A stretch of 64,000 nucleotides of DNA from Diorhabda sublineata (GCF_026230105.1 NC_079480.1:13558488-13622487); one strand, 5' to 3'; shown: positions 50,701-59,288, numbered from the stretch's first letter. The notes: generated by a model not told the origin, from the letters alone. A program made the numbers and translations.

Positions 50701-53700
50701 ACTAGATATACTCCACAAATAATCATTATTCACTTTGTTTTCGAACATCTTCAGATTTATATGAGTTATTTCATGTCTGGTGTATCACAGACTCCATAAA
50801 TATCTCCAAAGGAAAAATTAAGGAGGGTAAGAACAGGTGACCTAGATGGTCACTCAATGATCTACGTGCTCAAAAAAAATGGAAAACCGTTTTATCGAGT
50901 GTAAGTGTGATAGTCCCCGTTTACTGGGATATACAAGGTGTGATCTACATCAATTATTTGGAGAAAGATGGCTATGTTGAATCGAGTAATTCGGCGCAAA
51001 AAATTTGATATTCCTGCTCGATAAAACAACGTCCAATATCTTCGTCCTCGCTAGCGCCAAATTGAATTTGGAACTGCTTTCATATTCTCCAGATTTAGCT
51101 ACGCGATATTTTTTTGTTTTTAAGGCCTATTTTAACTTCAAGATAACAGTTCAGATGGTTTGAAGTTCGCTAGATCAAGTGTATTGAAATGAAATAACAC
51201 TTTTTGGAAAAAAAAATCTTTTTACTTTTTTAGACTAAGTATTTACTAGACCATCCTCGTATTGGTAGTTGTTTTAGGAAGGTGGAACATTACTGGGTCA
51301 AGTATTTAGAATTAGAGAAATACTCTTCGAACAAATGACGTTTTTTTTGTATGCTACGTACTGATTTAAACATATTCGTATCGGTATTTGATTCAAGGTT
51401 GTATAAACTATTTAAATAACATCAAAATAAAAAGTAATGAATATTTAAATACCTAAGACAATCATTTGTTTTCTCTGGGAATCATCTGATCTGAGAGAAG
51501 ATACTGCACACGTATAATTTCCTGTTAATTCCGGTGTAGGGTTCATTATCCTAAGGGCTCTGTGGAGTTGATTTGGATTGGAATTAACTGTGTAGTTTAG
51601 ATCAACTCGTTTTTTCAGAACACCTATAAGAATAAAAGGAAAAAGAACAAGTGCTGTTGATAAAATAACAAAAAATTGATAAATATTTCTAATATATAGA
51701 TCGCTTTATTAAGTCTGTATAAAGGGCAAAAATGGTATTTCACTCTCAAAGTATTGATAAAACTTTAGATAGTACATACGAGTAGTTTCCAACATCTTAT
51801 AAACGGCCCAGGCGGTCTTATATTAAGATAAACAATCTCTTTGTATTGCAAAAAAAAATTTTTGTTGAAAAGTCATTGCAACTAAGAAAAAGTGTCCCAA
51901 GGATTTCCAAACTTAATAACTTTGTAAATTAAATGGAAATGATGATGAAAATGATTCTGTACAAAACGCAGGCTTGTTTGCCGATGAGCTTGGGTGAGTT
52001 TTGGACCAATCATAGGTGCTTTAAGGATCAGGTTATTTTCCTGCAGTATTCGTCTTACTGTCCTCTGACTAATTGTCACATCTCAATGAGCTGTCGTTGC
52101 ATTAAGATGGGGATTTCTTAATGCCGTTGACACAATAAAGCGGTCATCACGAGCGGTTGTAAATCGCCTTCTGCTTCTTCCAGGATGAAAGTACCCAGTT
52201 CTCTCATAATGCTAGCACACTCTTCGAACCGCTGCGCGGGTCATATCCAACAATAGCTCGCTAACCAAGTTCATTTTCGATCGAAGCAATCACCTCGGCG
52301 GCTTTCGAACACCATTGGAGATTAAAAAAAAAAGGAAAATATGCAAATAATGTTAATATTTGAAAAATTTGTTATTTTCGTTACCATCACCACACAAACA
52401 GGTTTCATTTGTTGTCTGCTACGCATATAAACGAAAAGCTTTGCAGATAAATTTATACTCACATTAAAGCAAATGAAATGATCAGCATATATATATAAAT
52501 CAAAAGTTTGCAGTGGGCCGATTCCTATGCACATAAGTTAAATTTTCTTAGTACTGTACAATTTTCGTGTGAGTTAATGACAACAATCTATCATTAAAAA
52601 TCCTCAAATCAAAGGTAACTTGATATTACCACTTAATAAGGTAAGTAGGATTCTGGATGATTGACGTTTGTACAGGTATAAATTGTGAGCAAATAGTGTC
52701 CAATTTGTTCTTTCTTGCGCTGTTATTATTGAAATACGAGGGCCTCTTTTTTCAACCTCCGCTCCGATAGGATATAAATAAAAGACAAGTTCACAAAAAC
52801 AATAATTTTATAAAGAGATTGAGACATTTGTCATATTTGAGGACAAGCTTTTCAATACGCTCTTCAAATAAAGTTGACGACAATGAATCCAAGTAGAGTA
52901 CAAAACAGACATTAAAACTTCTGGATATTCCGTAGACAAACCAGTAATTGTGAATCTCGTTGAACCAGGTCATCTGAAATGACAGATTTGCGTCCTTGGC
53001 TCCCTTCATCATACACATCATTACAGCAATCTTTAAACTTTCGACATCGTCTCCATACACACGACTCATTCTCCGATGGATTTCTGCAGCCTTCAGCCTG
53101 TACACACTTCGCTATTCATATTTGTCGGGAGCATTAATAATAGCGGACATGTTTACGTGGTTGTAGCACAACGCCGACTGACGTGTGTAGTGCGAGAGCT
53201 TTGCAGTGGCCTACAGCGCATGCCCGCTTTCTTCTGCCCGCGTAGCGTCTGCACAGAGCGATTGGAGGTGGAAAAAAAGGCCCTCGTATAAAAACAGTTC
53301 TTGTCAGGAATAATTTGAAAATGGACTCAGATAATGTTATGAGTACTAGCAGATCATTCGCCCCCAAAAAAGAACCTGCAGAGAAACGAAATTTATATAA
53401 ACAAAACTCACAATATGAACCAGACATAAAGGTGAATGATATTTTAAAAAAGTGGGGACGTTATCGAAAATAGCACTTTTATATGAAATCTACGGACACA
53501 AATTTGATTTTTTAGGATCGAATATAAAAACAAATACTGGAATAATCTTCTACCCATCGTGTAGGTCGTTCAGGAATTGTAGAAACCATCGATGATACAA
53601 CAACAAAAAATATAAGTTGACTGTTCATAGTTTATAGTTTTTTTTAAATTAAACTCCAACTTACACTGACATAAAAAAACGACCAGATACACCACAACTT

Positions 53701-55018
53701 TCCGTTCATCACCACATAAAGAAATAGATTCTAGGCAAGCCACAAATTCTTATATTTTTCATATGAACTAGATAATTCACCTGGAAATGGAGAAATGGCA
53801 GAAAAAAAATTAAAATTGTGCGGAAAAGAAACATTCTTCTCTCTGAATAATAAAATTATCGCTCCTTCATTCTGAATTATTTTCATTTGATTTGAAACGA
53901 TTTAGATCTTATCATTGTTTGAAATTTGTTTTACGAATAAATACAAAACTTTTCAAAACTTCATTTGCACCAAATTTGATAACTTTTATTCACCAAACGT
54001 AGTCACCGACTATTCATAGAATCAATTTTAAAAGTTGTTGTATTTAGAGTCGTCCACTGTCGGAGATTATTTTCTCTAGAAGAACGCATTTAATTTCTTT
54101 AAAAGTCTTTCTATTAAATGATTTTCTGTGTTTGAGATTTTGGTTCGGCACTTGCACATTAATTTCACCGTATCATCTACATTTCTATATAAATTTTTTT
54201 ACGTAAATGATTTTAAACAAACAAATATTAATGTTTTTTGTTCCATAACTGTTAGAAGATCGATTTTTTGGCACTACGCGGCCCTTTCATATTTTACTCA
54301 ATCACACTCAAATTCACAATAGACTGCACACTGCACCTTGTCAATTGCAACTAAACTAAATTAAACTGTTGAGAATACACAATTCAGTCCTCGTTACTAA
54401 ATGAAAACACCTAAAATCGTATTTTGAATGAAATTTGTTGAAGTTTCTAACCTTCATTGGTGAATAGATTATTGAAAACAAGTTTCATGCTAGTTATAAA
54501 AGATTAATAAAAGATCAAAAACTTGTATAAGCTCAAATGCGTTTATGAAAATGTCACGAAATATTTAAATTTTTATGTAATAATATTTAAAATGAACGTG
54601 CAAAGTTCTGCATGAGATATTAGGATTTAGTATTCTCTTACCGAAGCTTATGGGCTGATGACCCACTATCCACTGGTAAACAAGTATATTATCATTAAAG
54701 TACCATTTTACCACCAAGTTTTCTTCACTAGAATCGTCTAGTGTATAATCGCAATCTAATACTGTCGGAGTACTAGCATTTATTACTTCTGGTATAATTA
54801 ATTGATTTATTTTTACAGCAGAACAATTTTCTGATAGTTCTGAAAGGAAAATTCATTATTCAGCACACGTTGAAGCGGATAAACGTTTATTGACTATTAA
54901 CAAATAATTATTATCCATTTTAAATGATCTTTGATATGAAAACATTCATAAGATCTTCAAAATTGTATGACTTACCGAAAGTTATTAGAATTATCCAAAC
55001 CAAGCTGATATAAAACAT
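29703..55018 (-). CDS. Ig-domain protein with signal peptide (V-like plus C2-like), about 25 kb gene
   Basis: A cell-recognition type protein of unknown partner. Minus-strand exons, in order: 55,018-54,976 (MFYISLVWIILITF, signal peptide), 54,839-54,642 and 51,623-51,453 (V-like Ig; Cys in LDCDY, VVKW Trp, TGNYTC), 33,335-33,218 and 32,245-32,079 (second Ig-like domain; Cys in IRCIAKG and FSCQLN), and 29,773-29,703 (last exon, tentative, ending GDYRIF). All borders are GT-AG and phases match throughout. The short form totals 768 nt, 255 aa. A second V-like exon pair (47,714-47,517 and 47,294-47,124) lies between and would also splice in frame, giving 378 aa. I see no membrane segment, so it may be secreted, or a transmembrane exon was missed. 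The V-plus-C2 layout recalls the beaten-path group, but I cannot assign a gene name. The acyltransferase gene is nested in its largest intron on the other strand. Confidence 0.7.
30235..30507. mobile_element. MITE, about 270 bp, with ACAGGxxGTTCCGGGA ends
   Basis: The left end ACAGGTTGTTCCGGGAA faces the right end TTCCGGGATG... in reverse complement (TACAGGGAGTTCCGGGATGC). The internal segment CCCCTCGTTTCTGCGTTATAGG is shared with copies at about 33,475 and 34,995, so it belongs to the DUF4817 mariner-like family next to them. Confidence 0.6.
31340..31880 (+). pseudogene. Tigger/jerky-like transposase remnant (pogo group)
   Basis: Frames give RKQQMRLLYGIEKCTVRDTL then KQKDKLMRFVANF (CENP-B/pogo type helix-turn-helix), later FFEMLGFEG, KRHGIREIGL and FKEDFKQFLQSEG, then CLSTRTLEFESENQA. 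This is the known order of insect jerky/Tigger-like transposases. The DDE domain is missing after about residue 170, and several frameshifts are present. It lies in an intron of the minus-strand Ig gene. Confidence 0.7.
32396..32464 (-). repeat. tRNA-like sequence, probable head of a SINE or tRNA pseudogene
   Basis: On the minus strand there is an A-box-like GTGTAGTTGGTAAGG followed 30-odd bases later by GGTTCGCATCC, a near-perfect B box (GGTTCGANTCC). The 69-base stretch has tRNA-like length, but the arms do not pair well enough for a working tRNA. No clear A-rich tail or short repeat was seen. Confidence 0.45.
33391..35157 (+). mobile_element. DUF4817-type mariner-like element, decayed
   Basis: The plus strand from 33,810 reads SEYADMHLMYGLVPGNSSEA and KLYTERYPGKFKP (DUF4817 helix-turn-helix). 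Broken frames follow: LDNARWFLDK, LLSTDETGF (first catalytic Asp), RRHMWFMHDAAS (second Asp block), WPQRSPELYTMDSFF (the third Asp position seems replaced) and KSLVYATPVNTNNEI. Non-coding ends at 33,391-33,585 and 34,822-35,157 share motifs with the MITE at 30,235. Frameshifts and a deletion of the middle make it inactive. It lies next to exon 4 of the Ig gene. Confidence 0.65.
35158..36100. other. AT-rich stretch upstream of the acyltransferase gene, nothing recognised
   Basis: Very AT-rich, especially 35,640-36,010. The promoter of the nested plus-strand gene should lie near its right end, but I see no distinct core motif. Confidence 0.4.
36249..41966 (+). CDS. oys: MBOAT lysophospholipid acyltransferase (MBOAT1/2, oysgedart-like), 490 aa
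   Basis: An integral ER-membrane O-acyltransferase that re-acylates lysophospholipids from acyl-CoA (Lands cycle). Relatives are vertebrate MBOAT1/2 and Drosophila oysgedart, which prefer lysophosphatidylserine and lysophosphatidylethanolamine. Two exons: 36,249-36,518 (90 codons, then GTATGT) and 40,764-41,966 (TTTGTTTCAG acceptor, TAA stop), joined in phase 0. Visible: an N-terminal hydrophobic stretch with LHPSKTRTEIRHVF, SGPLMVITQKVTSLAFSLHDG, AGPVIFYNDYIDFVEG, the conserved Asn of WNKGTNIWLR (residue 339) and the catalytic His of WHGFYPGYY (residue 370). Length fits the family (about 490-520 aa) and no lesion is seen. The gene is nested, in opposite orientation, in an intron of the Ig-domain gene. 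Its single 4.2-kb intron carries a 152-bp satellite array. Poly(A) signals of ATTAAA type lie at 42,162 and 42,195. Confidence 0.93.
36540..38650. other. left part of the acyltransferase intron, nothing firmly recognised
   Basis: A 144-codon plus-strand frame at 37,267-37,701 is open but has no family resemblance or splice context I can support. The stretch 37,840-38,090 is GC-richer and holds a short duplication (GAGTGAGACTGGT or GAATGAGACTGGT at about 37,870 and 37,992). It may be old transposon sequence. Confidence 0.35.
38660..40622. repeat. 152-bp satellite array, about 13 copies
   Basis: ATGATACGAG recurs at 38,691, 38,843, 38,995, 39,147, 39,300, 39,452, 39,605, 39,757, 39,909, 40,061, 40,213, 40,365 and 40,517, spacing 152-153 bp. 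Two variants are recognisable, one with GATCATTTAGAAGATGCTTT and one with CATAATTTAGAAGATCCTGT. They alternate over the first eight units, and then three CATAATTT-type units follow in a row (four CATAATTT units in all from 39,757). The last two units are diverged. It lies in the acyltransferase intron. The plus-strand ORFs at its right end are repeat shadows. Confidence 0.95.
42360..43250 (-). pseudogene. mariner element, decayed transposase
   Basis: The right end CGAGGTCTGGCAATTAAATT (minus strand), flanked by TA, is a mariner terminal repeat. Moving left, the minus strand gives FNLNMRKID-like, ARFENDIDFLSQIVTMDETW (first catalytic Asp), VHFYDPETKQQSM, ASVFLDCHGV-like, LFCQDNAPAHKSNVTVQ (second Asp) and HPPHSPDLAPSDYHLFPQL (third Asp at residue 34 after the second). 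The catalytic residues survive but the N-terminal part is deleted and several frameshifts exist. It lies about 0.4 kb beyond the acyltransferase gene. Confidence 0.82.
43260..46080. other. intronic stretch of the Ig gene, nothing firmly recognised
   Basis: AT-rich, with several chance ORFs on both strands that have no splice sites or family resemblance. A slightly T-rich, gene-like patch at 45,180-45,600 has no supported exon. Confidence 0.4.
46090..47050 (+). pseudogene. mariner remnant with internal duplication
   Basis: TVFWDLL at about 46,140 and again at about 46,305, LDLAPCYF at about 46,425, and the segment ATCACCGCCAC.GAGGCCTACTT at about 46,193 and 46,501, which encodes the I.A.EAYF region of mariner transposases. 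The repeated order suggests two overlapping remnants or an internal duplication. A terminal-type sequence ending CCATCCTCGTA is at 47,042-47,055. Confidence 0.55.
47124..47294 (-). CDS. duplicate V-like Ig exon, second half (copy A)
   Basis: 171 nt, phase 1 at both ends, acceptor TTCTTATAG and donor GTATTT. It encodes VDLNHTVNSNQNQL through TGNYTCVVSSPRS to QMIVL, including the second Ig cysteine. It is the same length as the exon at 51,623-51,453 and differs at few residues. It could be joined to the exon at 33,335 in frame. Confidence 0.8.
47517..47714 (-). CDS. duplicate V-like Ig exon, first half (copy A)
   Basis: 198 nt, phase 1 at both ends, acceptor TTTTGTTTTCAG and donor GTAAGA. It begins with a Gly/Ser linker (GSSGGGSS), then KITQLIVPEIV, LDCDYTIDD, ENLVVKWFFN and VYQWIVGRQPIS. 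The matching exon at 54,839-54,642 has ELSENCSA instead of the linker. The two-exon unit here has a 222-bp intron, against 3 kb in copy B. Confidence 0.8.
48294..48641 (+). CDS. 115-codon hydrophobic ORF in the Transib 5' region, doubtful
   Basis: An open frame from ATG at 48,294 with two or three hydrophobic stretches (VIVLSVIVNLSTLALNIF; YYNIFVFFYFWLILYMLWY) and a basic tail (SKNLRRKSADKYY). It lies upstream of the transposase frame within the element. T- and A-rich DNA easily gives such ORFs. No family is recognised and it may be untranslated leader sequence. Confidence 0.15.
   Translation: MGIHVIVLSVIVNLSTLALNIFVWTYNIEKVVMDLDIAGKYLQVLIKIKYFYFSFMARVRFLRSYAYYNIFVFFYFWLILYMLWYMVYIWFSKKFRALRIGKSKNLRRKSADKYY
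48972..50442 (+). pseudogene. Transib/RAG1-like transposase, frameshifted and missing its core
   Basis: Enzymes of this family cut and join the element ends and are related to the V(D)J recombinase core. An ATG at 48,979 opens MHRLNLPNLEK, then a frame change at an A-run leads to the open frame at 49,025 (GRPLKSFGESSERTKRR; LTVTKALAMFVDADLTRRQY; ATCVECNLQPLIDRT). Near 49,690 the frame shifts and the sequence jumps to RYCRPIRFRFQKE. From there it stays open to the stop at 50,442, including DGNTSRKFFGDP, PTMHKILIHGAKII and IGQLSEEAAEARNKHF, whose Glu (codon at 50,194) aligns with RAG1 Glu962. About 300 or more residues with both catalytic Asp are absent. The rest carries almost no damage, so the deletion is recent compared with the mariner copies. 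Confidence 0.75.
51453..51623 (-). CDS. V-like Ig exon, second half (copy B)
   Basis: 171 nt, phase 1 at both ends, acceptor TTATTCTTATAG and donor GTATTT. It encodes VDLNYTVNSNPNQL, LRIMNPTPELTGNYTCAVSS and QMIVL, with the second cysteine of the domain. It is paired with the exon at 54,839-54,642 across a 3-kb intron that has been enlarged by transposons. The flanking intron bases also resemble those beside copy A. Confidence 0.8.
51880..52320 (-). pseudogene. Tc1-like transposase remnant (N-terminal HTH)
   Basis: On the minus strand: ENELG near 52,270, then a decayed stretch, MTISQRTVRRILQENNL and KLTQAHRQTSLRFVQNH at 52,079-51,940, the paired helix-turn-helix of Tc1-like transposases. The catalytic domain is missing. 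It lies in the intron between the V-like exons of copy B. Confidence 0.65.
52737..53286 (-). mobile_element. mariner deletion derivative, 550 bp
   Basis: It is flanked by TA (52,735 and 53,287). The terminal repeats are CGAGGGCCTCTTTTTTCAAC and, reversed, CGAGGGCCTTTTTTTCCACC. On the minus strand it keeps LKAAEIHRRMSRVYGDD (helix-turn-helix) and, after a deletion, FEERIEKLVLKYDKCLN, the C-terminal end. This is a distinct mariner lineage from the MELN copies. It lies in the same intron of the Ig gene. Confidence 0.78.
53321..53473 (+). CDS. 50-residue ORF of unknown status
   Basis: ATG at 53,321 opens MDSDNVMSTSRSFAPKKEPA, ending NDILKKWGRYRK before a stop. It is hydrophilic with fairly even base use. 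No family is recognised and no splice signal was found. It is probably a transposon leftover or chance ORF. Confidence 0.15.
   Translation: MDSDNVMSTSRSFAPKKEPAEKRNLYKQNSQYEPDIKVNDILKKWGRYRK
53480..54600. other. intron of the Ig gene, nothing recognised
   Basis: AT-rich without transposase similarity, tandem repeat or supported exon. Confidence 0.45.
54642..54839 (-). CDS. V-like Ig exon, first half (copy B)
   Basis: 198 nt, phase 1 at both ends, acceptor TTTCCTTTCAG and donor GTAAGA. It encodes ELSENCSAVKINQLIIPEV, LDCDYTLDD, ENLVVKWYFN and VYQWIVGHQPIS. It directly follows the signal-peptide exon (55,018-54,976) in phase 1, so it is the default first domain. Confidence 0.8.
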
Positions 55019-55029
55019 TGTTGGAAACT

Positions 55030-55960
55030 TTTGAAATATTGAAATATGCGTGAAGTCGTTGTATCGTCTATAGATCACCCCGAATAACCGATAACCCCAA
55101 ACACCCCAACAAGACTAAACATATCGTAAGGGTTTATCATGTACTCAATAGTCACTAAAATTGCGCAAGCTTACAATCTTTCAGAAATAATAATTAATTG
55201 ATATCAATTAATAGCATAGCAATAAATACAGAATGGATAAATAAAACTTGTTCCAGAAAAATTACTGAATATTCTGTACAAATCTATGTTAGTTATGATA
55301 AAGTAATGTCCAAAACGTAGAACGTTAAATTTTAAACGTAATGAATAGTTTTTTCAGATGAGCTAGTCTTTTTTTAAACTATACAGCATGTTTCAAAAAA
55401 ATTATTCCGCCTCTAGGATATATAGAGAACTGAAAAATATTTGAGGTTTGCTCAGTAAACAATTTTCGTAACTACTAGTACTAGTTTTAAAACTTTATGC
55501 TTTGGAAGCTATTACATTCAATTAATTTGTTTTCATTCTTGATTCAAGAGGATGTAAGATCAAATGACCTAGGTGGCCGCTCCACGTCATTTGAAATATT
55601 TTTAAGTCATTTCAGCTAAATATGCACGTGGATTTAACACATCGAATCACTAAAACAACCCCCTCAATTCTAAATTAAGAAGTTTCCAACGACTCATCCC
55701 ATCACTTAGCAATTAATTCAGGTCTCCATGACCATGAAGGAGTTTTAGTCGAATTTGTATTTCCTTGTAAATCCTTGAAACAACACTCAGTTGGTGAGGA
55801 TTTTCTCTAAACAAAATTTCATAACTTATGTTTAGCATGATTTAATGGATCTTTCTGAAAATATTTCTTAACAAAACTGCTTCAATACGGAATTTTCTTT
55901 TCGTCTTCATAAAACTAATAATCACAAGTCATGGTCTACGAAAGAAATATGTACTTCATC
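55030..55960. other. region upstream of the Ig gene, nothing recognised
   Basis: It should hold the promoter and 5' UTR of the minus-strand gene. I found no distinct core promoter motif. Confidence 0.35.
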
Positions 55961-55969
55961 CAATAATAT

Positions 55970-56750
55970 AAAGTGACAGTTGCTTGAAAGGATCCTGGTC
56001 TGTTATCAATGATTTGAAGATCAAAACTATCACAACAATCGCATCTCTAGAGGTGAAAATTGCTCGAAAGGATATTGGCTTTATTATCAATGATTTGAAA
56101 AACCAAACCATTACAACAATCGCATTTCTAAAGGTGAGAATTGCTTGAAAGGATCCTGGTCTATTATCAATGATTTGAAGATCAAAACTATCACAACAAT
56201 CGCATCTCTAGAGGTGAAAATTGCTCGAAAGGATCCTGGTCTGTTATCAATGATTTGGAGATCAAAACTTTCACAACAATCGCATCTCTAGAGGTGAGAA
56301 TTGCTTGAAAGGATCCTGGTCTGTTATCAATGATTTGAAGACAAAAATGATTAAAACAATCGCATCTCTAGAGGTGAAAATTGCTCGAAAGGACCTGGTC
56401 TGTTATCAATGATCTGAAGAACAAAACTTTTACAACAATCGCATCTCTAGAGGTGAAAATTGCTCGAAAGGATCCTGGTCTGTTATCAATGATTTGGAGA
56501 TCAAAACTTTCACAACAATCGCATCTCTAGAGGTGAGAATTGCTTGAAAGGATCCTGGTCTGTTATCAATGATTTGAAGACAAAAATGATTAAAACAATC
56601 GCATCTCTAGAGGTGAAAATTTCTCGAAAGTATCCTGGTCTGTTATCAATGATTTGAAGAACAAAACTATTACAACAATCGCATCTCTAGAGGTGAAAAC
56701 TGCTCTAAAGGATCCTGGTCTGTTATCAATGATTTGAGGAATAAAACGCG
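55970..56750. repeat. 80-bp minisatellite, about 9.7 copies
   Basis: GCATCTCTAGAGGTGA (or near variants) starts at 56,041, 56,122, 56,202, 56,282, 56,362, 56,441, 56,521, 56,601 and 56,681. Each unit includes GGATCCTGGTCTGTTATCAATGA or a variant. The variant pattern around 56,260-56,380 recurs at about 56,500-56,620, a three-unit (240-bp) higher-order period. Confidence 0.95.
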
Positions 56751-57069
56751 CTCATCAAACATTATTGATCTCAACCCAGACCCATCTAACAATTATTCCG
56801 TCAATATTAGTAAGAATATTAGCGTTACAATGTCCTCCTTCTTAAAGAATGACTGACAGTCTCTTCCTCAGACCTGTAGATAGATTTGAGCTGGTGCAAA
56901 CGAAACTCAGCATTTAATACAAGACCTGCGCCATCGATGCATTATCAGCGAAGTTATTTTCAAATTTTCCAGAAGTGATTTCTAGCTCTTGCCTTTTCTT
57001 TCTAAACATGAAATCTTGAAAGTTAAACTATTTGGTTTTCTACCTAATAAATGGACTTATGAGGCTTCG

Positions 57070-57680
57070 TTTTCTGTTCTTAATGGAATATGTATTTCAC
57101 GTTTTTTTTCCGAGGAATTCCTTTCAAATGGTTATTATCCTACTTTAAAGTAGAAAACAATTGGTACGAGCTAATGGTGAATTTTAGAGTAATTTACCCT
57201 TTGACATTGGTGTACCTCACGATTCAATCTTAAGTCCATTTCATTTTTGGTATTTATAATGTCCCAGATTTACGAATTAATGGTAAATTACTTTTTTGCG
57301 GATGACACCAGTATAACCTGGAGTGATCCAGATATACAAGCTTTACATTCTACCATGGGCCTAGTTTAAAGCGATTTGGCTCTGTTTAAATACTGTTTTA
57401 CAACCTCAAATACTACACAATAACTTAATACGATCTTCAAATTTGAGGTTTTTTTTATATACATGGAGACGATGCCCTCAATGGTCTGTACAACTATCCA
57501 CTTTGGCGAAAAACTTATCCTCCGCTTGTTTTAAATCTGTTTATAAACAGCTCGATTCTCGTATTGCTTTAACAACTTATTACTCGTGGTACGAATCGCA
57601 TCTTCGCTATAGTTTGCATTCCTGGGGATCTGGCACTTTGACCTCTTCGAATCTATCGTCAAATTCATTTTAGAATCCGT
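57070..57680 (+). pseudogene. non-LTR retrotransposon (jockey/CR1-like) reverse transcriptase remnant
   Basis: Broken frames: a decayed GVPHDSILSPF motif near 57,210, FADDTS-like at about 57,297, then WSVQLSTLAKNLSSACF, YYSWYESHLRYSLHSWG at 57,580-57,630. These are the usual blocks after the catalytic YADD/FADD of jockey-type elements. Several stops and small deletions. Confidence 0.65.
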
Positions 57681-57939
57681 TTGTTTGGTCCGCAAACCCT
57701 GATCTGGTAAAATTTCCATCATTTCCAATGTCAAAAAATTCCGGAGATTGTAAACGATTTTTTGCTTATCCTTAAGCCTTATCATTTTGTCGCAGAATTT
57801 TACTTTCTTCAAACTAATTATCCAAAAACTGTCAAACAATGAGACCATAATCTCTCTATTATTTAGATTCAAAAATGTTAATTAATATTTATATACGTCC
57901 TGAATTATGATTTTTTTTATTATTATAGAAAAACCTATT

Positions 57940-58280
57940 GAACTAACGGATAAACTCCAACCATATCGGGTACGATCACTGAACATGGGTCATACAATTC
58001 TTCTGATCCACGACAATGCCCGTTCCCAGAGCGCGAGCGGTCGTTCAGCCCAACGACTCCTTCATCAATTTCAATTTTCGAACGCCCACCATACGACCTA
58101 CCATCAAGTGATTTTCATCTTTCCCCTGAACTTGCGCAGTGGTTTGCGAAGCGGTGCTTCCAAAAAACTTACTTCCAATCATTGACGATTACATTTTTGA
58201 AGAGAATATTACAAAGCTTGTTAAGAGATACGAAGAATACTTTAATCGTTAAGATTATTATGTAGAAAAGTAATCTTAGG
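57940..58280 (+). pseudogene. mariner-like transposase C-terminal remnant
   Basis: MGHTILLIHDNARSQSASG (second catalytic Asp block) followed by broken frames and IDDYIFEENITKLVKRYEEYF at 58,180-58,245, the usual last helix. Only this end is preserved. Confidence 0.6.
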
Positions 58281-58484
58281 TTTGGTAATAAAATATTTTC
58301 CGTATATTTACGCATATTTTCTTCACAGACCATCGGAGGGAACATTTAAGATCTGTTAACCATATATTAATTCATACAATGTGTCCAGTTCTCATGCTCC
58401 AATGTCTTACTTAAGCGATTCCATATGTCCCTCAGATACTTGAAGTTACCTATAATTGTTTATAGCTTTTGCTCTCTTCTTCTT

Positions 58485-59288
58485 CTTATTTTAAGACTGT
58501 GTCTTGTGTTTTCAAAGATACAGCTTAAGTTGTGACTGCGAGGACCAGCTCTCATACCAGCGCTTTGGTGGTCTTCCAGGCGGTCTACTTGTATTGGGTC
58601 TCTCTTCCTTTGCGATTTTCGCCAGTCGATCGTTGTTCATTCTATTGACATGATCTCTCCATGCTCTTCTTCTAGTTCTGGCCCATCTCACTATATCCGG
58701 AACGTCACACATTCTTCTGATTTCATTGCTCCTTATTCTGTCTCTTAGTGTTTTCCCTGTGATTGAGCGTAATGTCTTCATCTCGGTTATTCTAAGAATC
58801 CGTTTAGGAGTTGCAGTCTCTGCCCTCGTTTCTATGGCGTATGTCATTACTGGTCTGACACAAGTTTTATATATCCGTGTTTTGCTTTCGATACTTAAAA
58901 ATTTATTCCTCCATATCACGGTTCGAAGGAATCCTGATATCCTAGATGCTGCTGTTGTTTGCGTTTTGACTTCTTGTTTCAAGTTCCTATTGCTCGTGAT
59001 GTTAACCCCTAAATATTTAAAAGACATAACCTGTTCTACACTTTTATTATAAATTGCCAGTTTGCATCTTCTTGGCTCTCTCGCTATTGTCAAGGATTGT
59101 GTCTTCTGTTTCGATATGATCATATTGAATTCTCCTGCAACTGTTTCAAATCTGTGTAGCAGTTTTTGCAGATTATCCTCATCTTCAGATATCACAACCG
59201 CGTCATCAGCGTAGCAAACTATCTTAAACTCATGTTTTCTCATTCTGTATCCTCTGCCTGCCGTTTTGACTTTTTGGCTAGCTACCAT
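58485..59288 (-). pseudogene. RTE-like LINE reverse transcriptase, 5'-truncated, 258-codon open frame
   Basis: Reverse transcriptase of a non-LTR retrotransposon. The open minus-strand frame carries YADDAVVISEDEDNL (catalytic site), FKYLGVNITSNRN, CVRPVMTYAIETRAET, RTRRRAWRDHVNRM and GRPPKRWYESW, in the order expected from the RT palm to the C-terminus. It lacks the endonuclease and RT fingers. A short (GAA)n-like tract near 58,480 may be its 3' tail. The frame is intact over 258 codons, so the insertion is rather young. An endonuclease piece lies head-to-head just to its right. Confidence 0.8.

Larger units (their letters stand above)
47772..51259 (+). mobile_element. mariner element split by a Transib insertion
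   Basis: It is flanked by TA (47,770 and 51,260). The left end CGAGGATGCTTCCAGAAGTA and the right end, in reverse complement, CGAGGATGGTCTAGTAAATAC, are its terminal repeats. Coding remnants on the plus strand: SPTNIKAELDSTLG at about 47,970, GRPNEVTTPEILKKIYKAVL at 48,050, the frame resuming at 50,588 as LKVRELAGILGFEK, then WDIQGVIYINYLEK near 50,930 and a decayed end. Without the inserted Transib copy it would be about 1.0 kb, so it also has internal deletions. It lies between the duplicated Ig exon pairs. Confidence 0.82.
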
